Shown: piece by piece, positions 60,977 to 64,000 of the stretch
Numbering within the stretch: position 1 is the stretch's first letter
Layout: the number at the start of each line of letters is the position of its first letter
Source of the DNA: Sapria himalayana
Taxonomy: Eukaryota; Streptophyta; Magnoliopsida; Malpighiales; Rafflesiaceae
Reading direction: 5' to 3'
NCBI GenBank assembly: GCA_029783825.1
Contig: JAREIK010005869.1
Location: 18,832-82,831 of the forward strand
DNA length: 64,000 nt
Translations under genes and position numbers: made by a program
The notes under the pieces: model-generated
The model's input: the letters and a program-made list of their open reading frames with translations, nothing else
Databases searched by the model: none
Told to the model about the DNA's origin: nothing

Positions 60977-62873
60977 AAGATAGATAGACATATAGATAGA
61001 TAGATAGATAGACATAGAGATAGATAGATAGACAAATAGACATATAGACAAATAGATAGATAGACAGATAGACAAATAGATAGATAGAAAGAGAGATAGC
61101 CAGATTGATAGTTAGACAAATATAAAATAGATAGATAGATAAAGATATAGATTGAGAGATATATAGATAGCTAGCTAACCAGATAGCTAGATAAGAAGAA
61201 AGATAATAAGATAGATAAAATAGTTAGACAAATAGTCATATAGACATATACATAGATAGAATAGATACATAGATAGATGCATCACTAGATTAATAGATAG
61301 ATAGTTAAGAAAGATAGATAAATAGATAGCCAGATAGATAGAGACACAGATAAACAATTAAACATATAGACAGACAGATAAATAGATAGATAGATGATTG
61401 ATTAATTGATAGATAGACAAATAGACAGAAATATAAAAAGATAGATAAACAAATAGAAAGATAGATTGATTGATAAAAAGATAGATTGATATATAGACAG
61501 ATTGATTGATAATAGATAGACAGAAAGACAGATAGATAGATCGATAGACAAATAGATACAAGTACACATAGATATATAAATAGATAGATAAATATATAGA
61601 TATAGATAGATAGATAGATACACAAATAGACAGATAGACAGATAACCAAAATAAAGGATAGACACACAACAAATAGACAAATAGACAGACTGACAAATTG
61701 ATAGATAGATAGATATATATATAGACAGATCGACATATAGATAGATAGATAGACAGACAGACAGATAGATAGAAAGATATACAGAAATAGATAGATAAAT
61801 ATAAACATAGACAGACAGATTGATAGATAGATAGACTAACAGATTGATAGATATATAGTCAATTGATAGATAGACAAATAGGCAGATTCATAGATCGATA
61901 GATAGACCCATAAATAGGTAGATAACACGACATATAGACAGATAGATAGACAAATAGATAGGTAAACACATAGATAGATAAATGGATAGATATAAATATA
62001 GTTAGGTAGATAGACAATAGACAGATAGATATAAATATATAATAAGATAGATAGACACATAGACAGATGGATAAATAGATAGATAAATAGATAGCTAGAC
62101 AGAATAACAGATAGACAGATAGATAGATAGACAAATAGATAAATAAATGGATAGATAGAAGAATAGATATAAATATAGATAGACACAATTACAGATAGAT
62201 AGATAGATAGACATATAGACATATAGATATATATATATATATTGTAAACAGATAAACAGATAGACAGATATATAGATAGATAGATAGACAGATAGACAGA
62301 TAGACACACAGATAGATTGATATATTGATTGATAGAAAGATAGACATGTAAACTGATAGATCGATAGATAGGTCACAAATAAATAGATCTATAGATAGAA
62401 ATTTAGATTGATAGATCGTTAGATAAATAGATAGATAAACAGATCGATACTTAGAAAGATGAATAATTAGACATATAGATAGATAGATAATTATACATAT
62501 AAATAGATAGATATATAGATAAGATATGATTGATATATATATATATATATAGAAAGACAGATAGATAGATAAACATATTGATAGATAGAAAGGTAGATAG
62601 ATAGAAATAAACATAGATAGAGATATAGATAAATGAATAAAGATAGACAGATATATATAGTTAGAAATATAGATATATAGAAAAAAGATAGAAAAACAGA
62701 TAGAAATAGATAGATAGATTGGTAGACAATTAGATAGACAGACATATTCATATAAATAGATAGATAGTAGACAAAAAGATAGATAGATAGGCAGATAGAC
62801 AGATAAAATGATAGGAAAATAGAGAGATATTGAGATAGAAAATAAACATGTAATATATAGGCAGATATACATA
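60977..62873 (-). repeat. GATA/TATC tract E (GATA on the plus strand)
   Basis: About 1.9 kb of imperfect GATA repeats with GACA, AATA and TTGATTGA variants, opposite in orientation to tract D. It ends within sequence resembling the tandem unit of the first CACTA element. Confidence 0.96.
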
Positions 62874-63360
62874 CAGCTTTGTCGCAGCAGACAGATGGTG
62901 ACCAGTGGATTTGGGGGAGAAGAAAGCAACATCAATTTAATGAATAGATTATATTTTATGTACTATATGTATGTATGTATGTATTGAACTTTTATCCTAT
63001 AAAATCTAGTTGCAAATTTCTTGTGCCTTGTGTTTCTAGGTTCGATGCAATTTTGAACAAACAAAGATAAATTTGCAACTTGGTAAAGGTGTTTGTTCCT
63101 TTTTTTAATGCTTATGGCAGAATATATAGTTGTTGATGTTCATGCTCCATAATAAGCATTACCTCTACTTTAAAGTAAATACTAGTACATTTATTTCTGT
63201 ATATATGTATATGTACATATACATATATACTTGTATATATGTAAAAGTATTTACCAGTATATGTGTATATGTAAATATACACTAAGTAGATATGTACATA
63301 TTTACCAGTATATGTGTATATGTACAAGTATTTACAGTAAAGTGTAAATTACACTAAAGT
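62874..63360 (+). repeat. Partial copy of the CACTA tandem-unit sequence
   Basis: At 62,897-62,960, ggtgaccagtgg, gggggagaagaaagcaa and aatagattatattttat match the ggtgatcagagg, gagggagagaaag and gatagattatacttta landmarks of U1 and U2. From 63,195 to 63,340, tatatgtatatgtacatatac modules follow. The first part of the unit is replaced by tract E. Confidence 0.55.
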
Positions 63361-63689
63361 ATTTGTTCTTTCATCGTTCAAATGTTTATTTATGAGCTAC
63401 AATTATACTTATCATTAAATATTATGTTGAGATTTATCTTGTTGGTATATCCAACACAAAGAATTATTAGACAATTTTTTTTCTCCAATATGTTTCTTTA
63501 AAAATTATAAATGCGAAGAAAATTTTTTCACATATTTAATATATTAAAAAAATGAATAAATGAATCTGTAATCTCATTGATTTTATCTTTTACTAAAAGA
63601 ATCAGGACTTTAGAGAAATAATGCATATGAAAAAAGTTTTCAACTAATAATAATTCATTTTTATATGCTCAAACAACATGCAACTTATG
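63361..63689. other. AT-rich spacer
   Basis: No gene, RNA or terminal repeat is recognised. Confidence 0.4.
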
Positions 63690-64000
63690 TTTAAATATGT
63701 GTCTAACTATATATAAATATTTGGTAAACTATATAACACTCTATATAATTAAAATTAATTATATTTGTAACTATGTATACATATATGTATATACATATAT
63801 GTTAATCTATATATTTGTTTATAACTTTGTATTATTCATGTATAACTAATTGTATGAATATATCTATATATAACTATTGTTTAACTATATAAAAATATTT
63901 ATAACTATATATACATATGTATAAACATAATATAATAATGTATCTCACTATATGTATAACTATAAAAGCTTAATACATAATTATATGAGATCGAGTAGTA
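63690..64000. repeat. AT-rich degenerate repeats matching 2,940-3,190
   Basis: The same ordered modules as downstream of tract A: taactatatataaatattt, gtatacatatatgtatata, taactttgtat, atatatctatatataact. It continues to the window edge. Confidence 0.6.

Overview
This is nuclear DNA from a flowering plant, from a gene-poor, AT-rich, transposon-dominated region. The evidence is the set of element families: En/Spm-type CACTA transposase genes (TNP2- and TNPA-like), a Ty3/gypsy polyprotein, a plant L1-type LINE with a C-terminal RNase H, and short GC-rich hAT elements ending TAGAGGTGTCAAA. Two fragments of conserved plant housekeeping or regulatory genes are also present (release factor eRF1; an ARIA/ABAP1-type armadillo protein). 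I cannot name the species. I see no intact cellular gene, no rRNA or tRNA gene and no CRISPR array; every recognisable coding region is broken.

Layout. 1-1,645: end of a dispersed AT-rich repeat, then an eRF1 fragment (minus strand). 1,646-2,596: GATA tract A. 2,597-4,115: AT-rich spacer and a polypyrimidine tract. 4,116-16,535: a decayed CACTA element (TNP2 pseudogene, first TNPA-like pseudogene, a three-fold tandem unit carrying two hAT insertions, second TNPA-like pseudogene, 108-bp subterminal repeats, 3' terminus). 17,345-21,560: a T-rich run and a minus-strand Ty3/gypsy pol remnant. 21,570-25,652: TATC tract B. 25,653-45,151: AT-rich block that looks like one composite CACTA-type element; it holds a full-length dead LINE (28,648-35,611, with a target-site duplication), an armadillo-gene pseudogene with intron structure, and a 636-bp tandem duplication. 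45,155-46,170: TATC tract C. 46,235-47,115: a hAT fragment next to a second LINE fragment. 47,119-60,320: TATC tract D, about 13 kb. 60,977-62,873: GATA tract E, in the opposite orientation. 62,880-64,000: AT-rich repeats also found elsewhere in the window.

The dominant and most unusual feature is the imperfect tetranucleotide TATC/GATA, which fills about 21 kb, roughly one third of the window. The TATC strand has no stop codon in any frame, so it produces long Ser-Ile-Tyr-Leu open frames that are not genes. Tracts B, C and D share one orientation and are separated only by transposon material. My reading is that they were one tract of about 18 kb, split by a CACTA element of about 19.5 kb and by LINE/hAT pieces. 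Tract E lies in inverted orientation beside D. Nothing here forms a working operon or pathway; the logic of the region is nested insertion, gene-fragment capture and microsatellite expansion.
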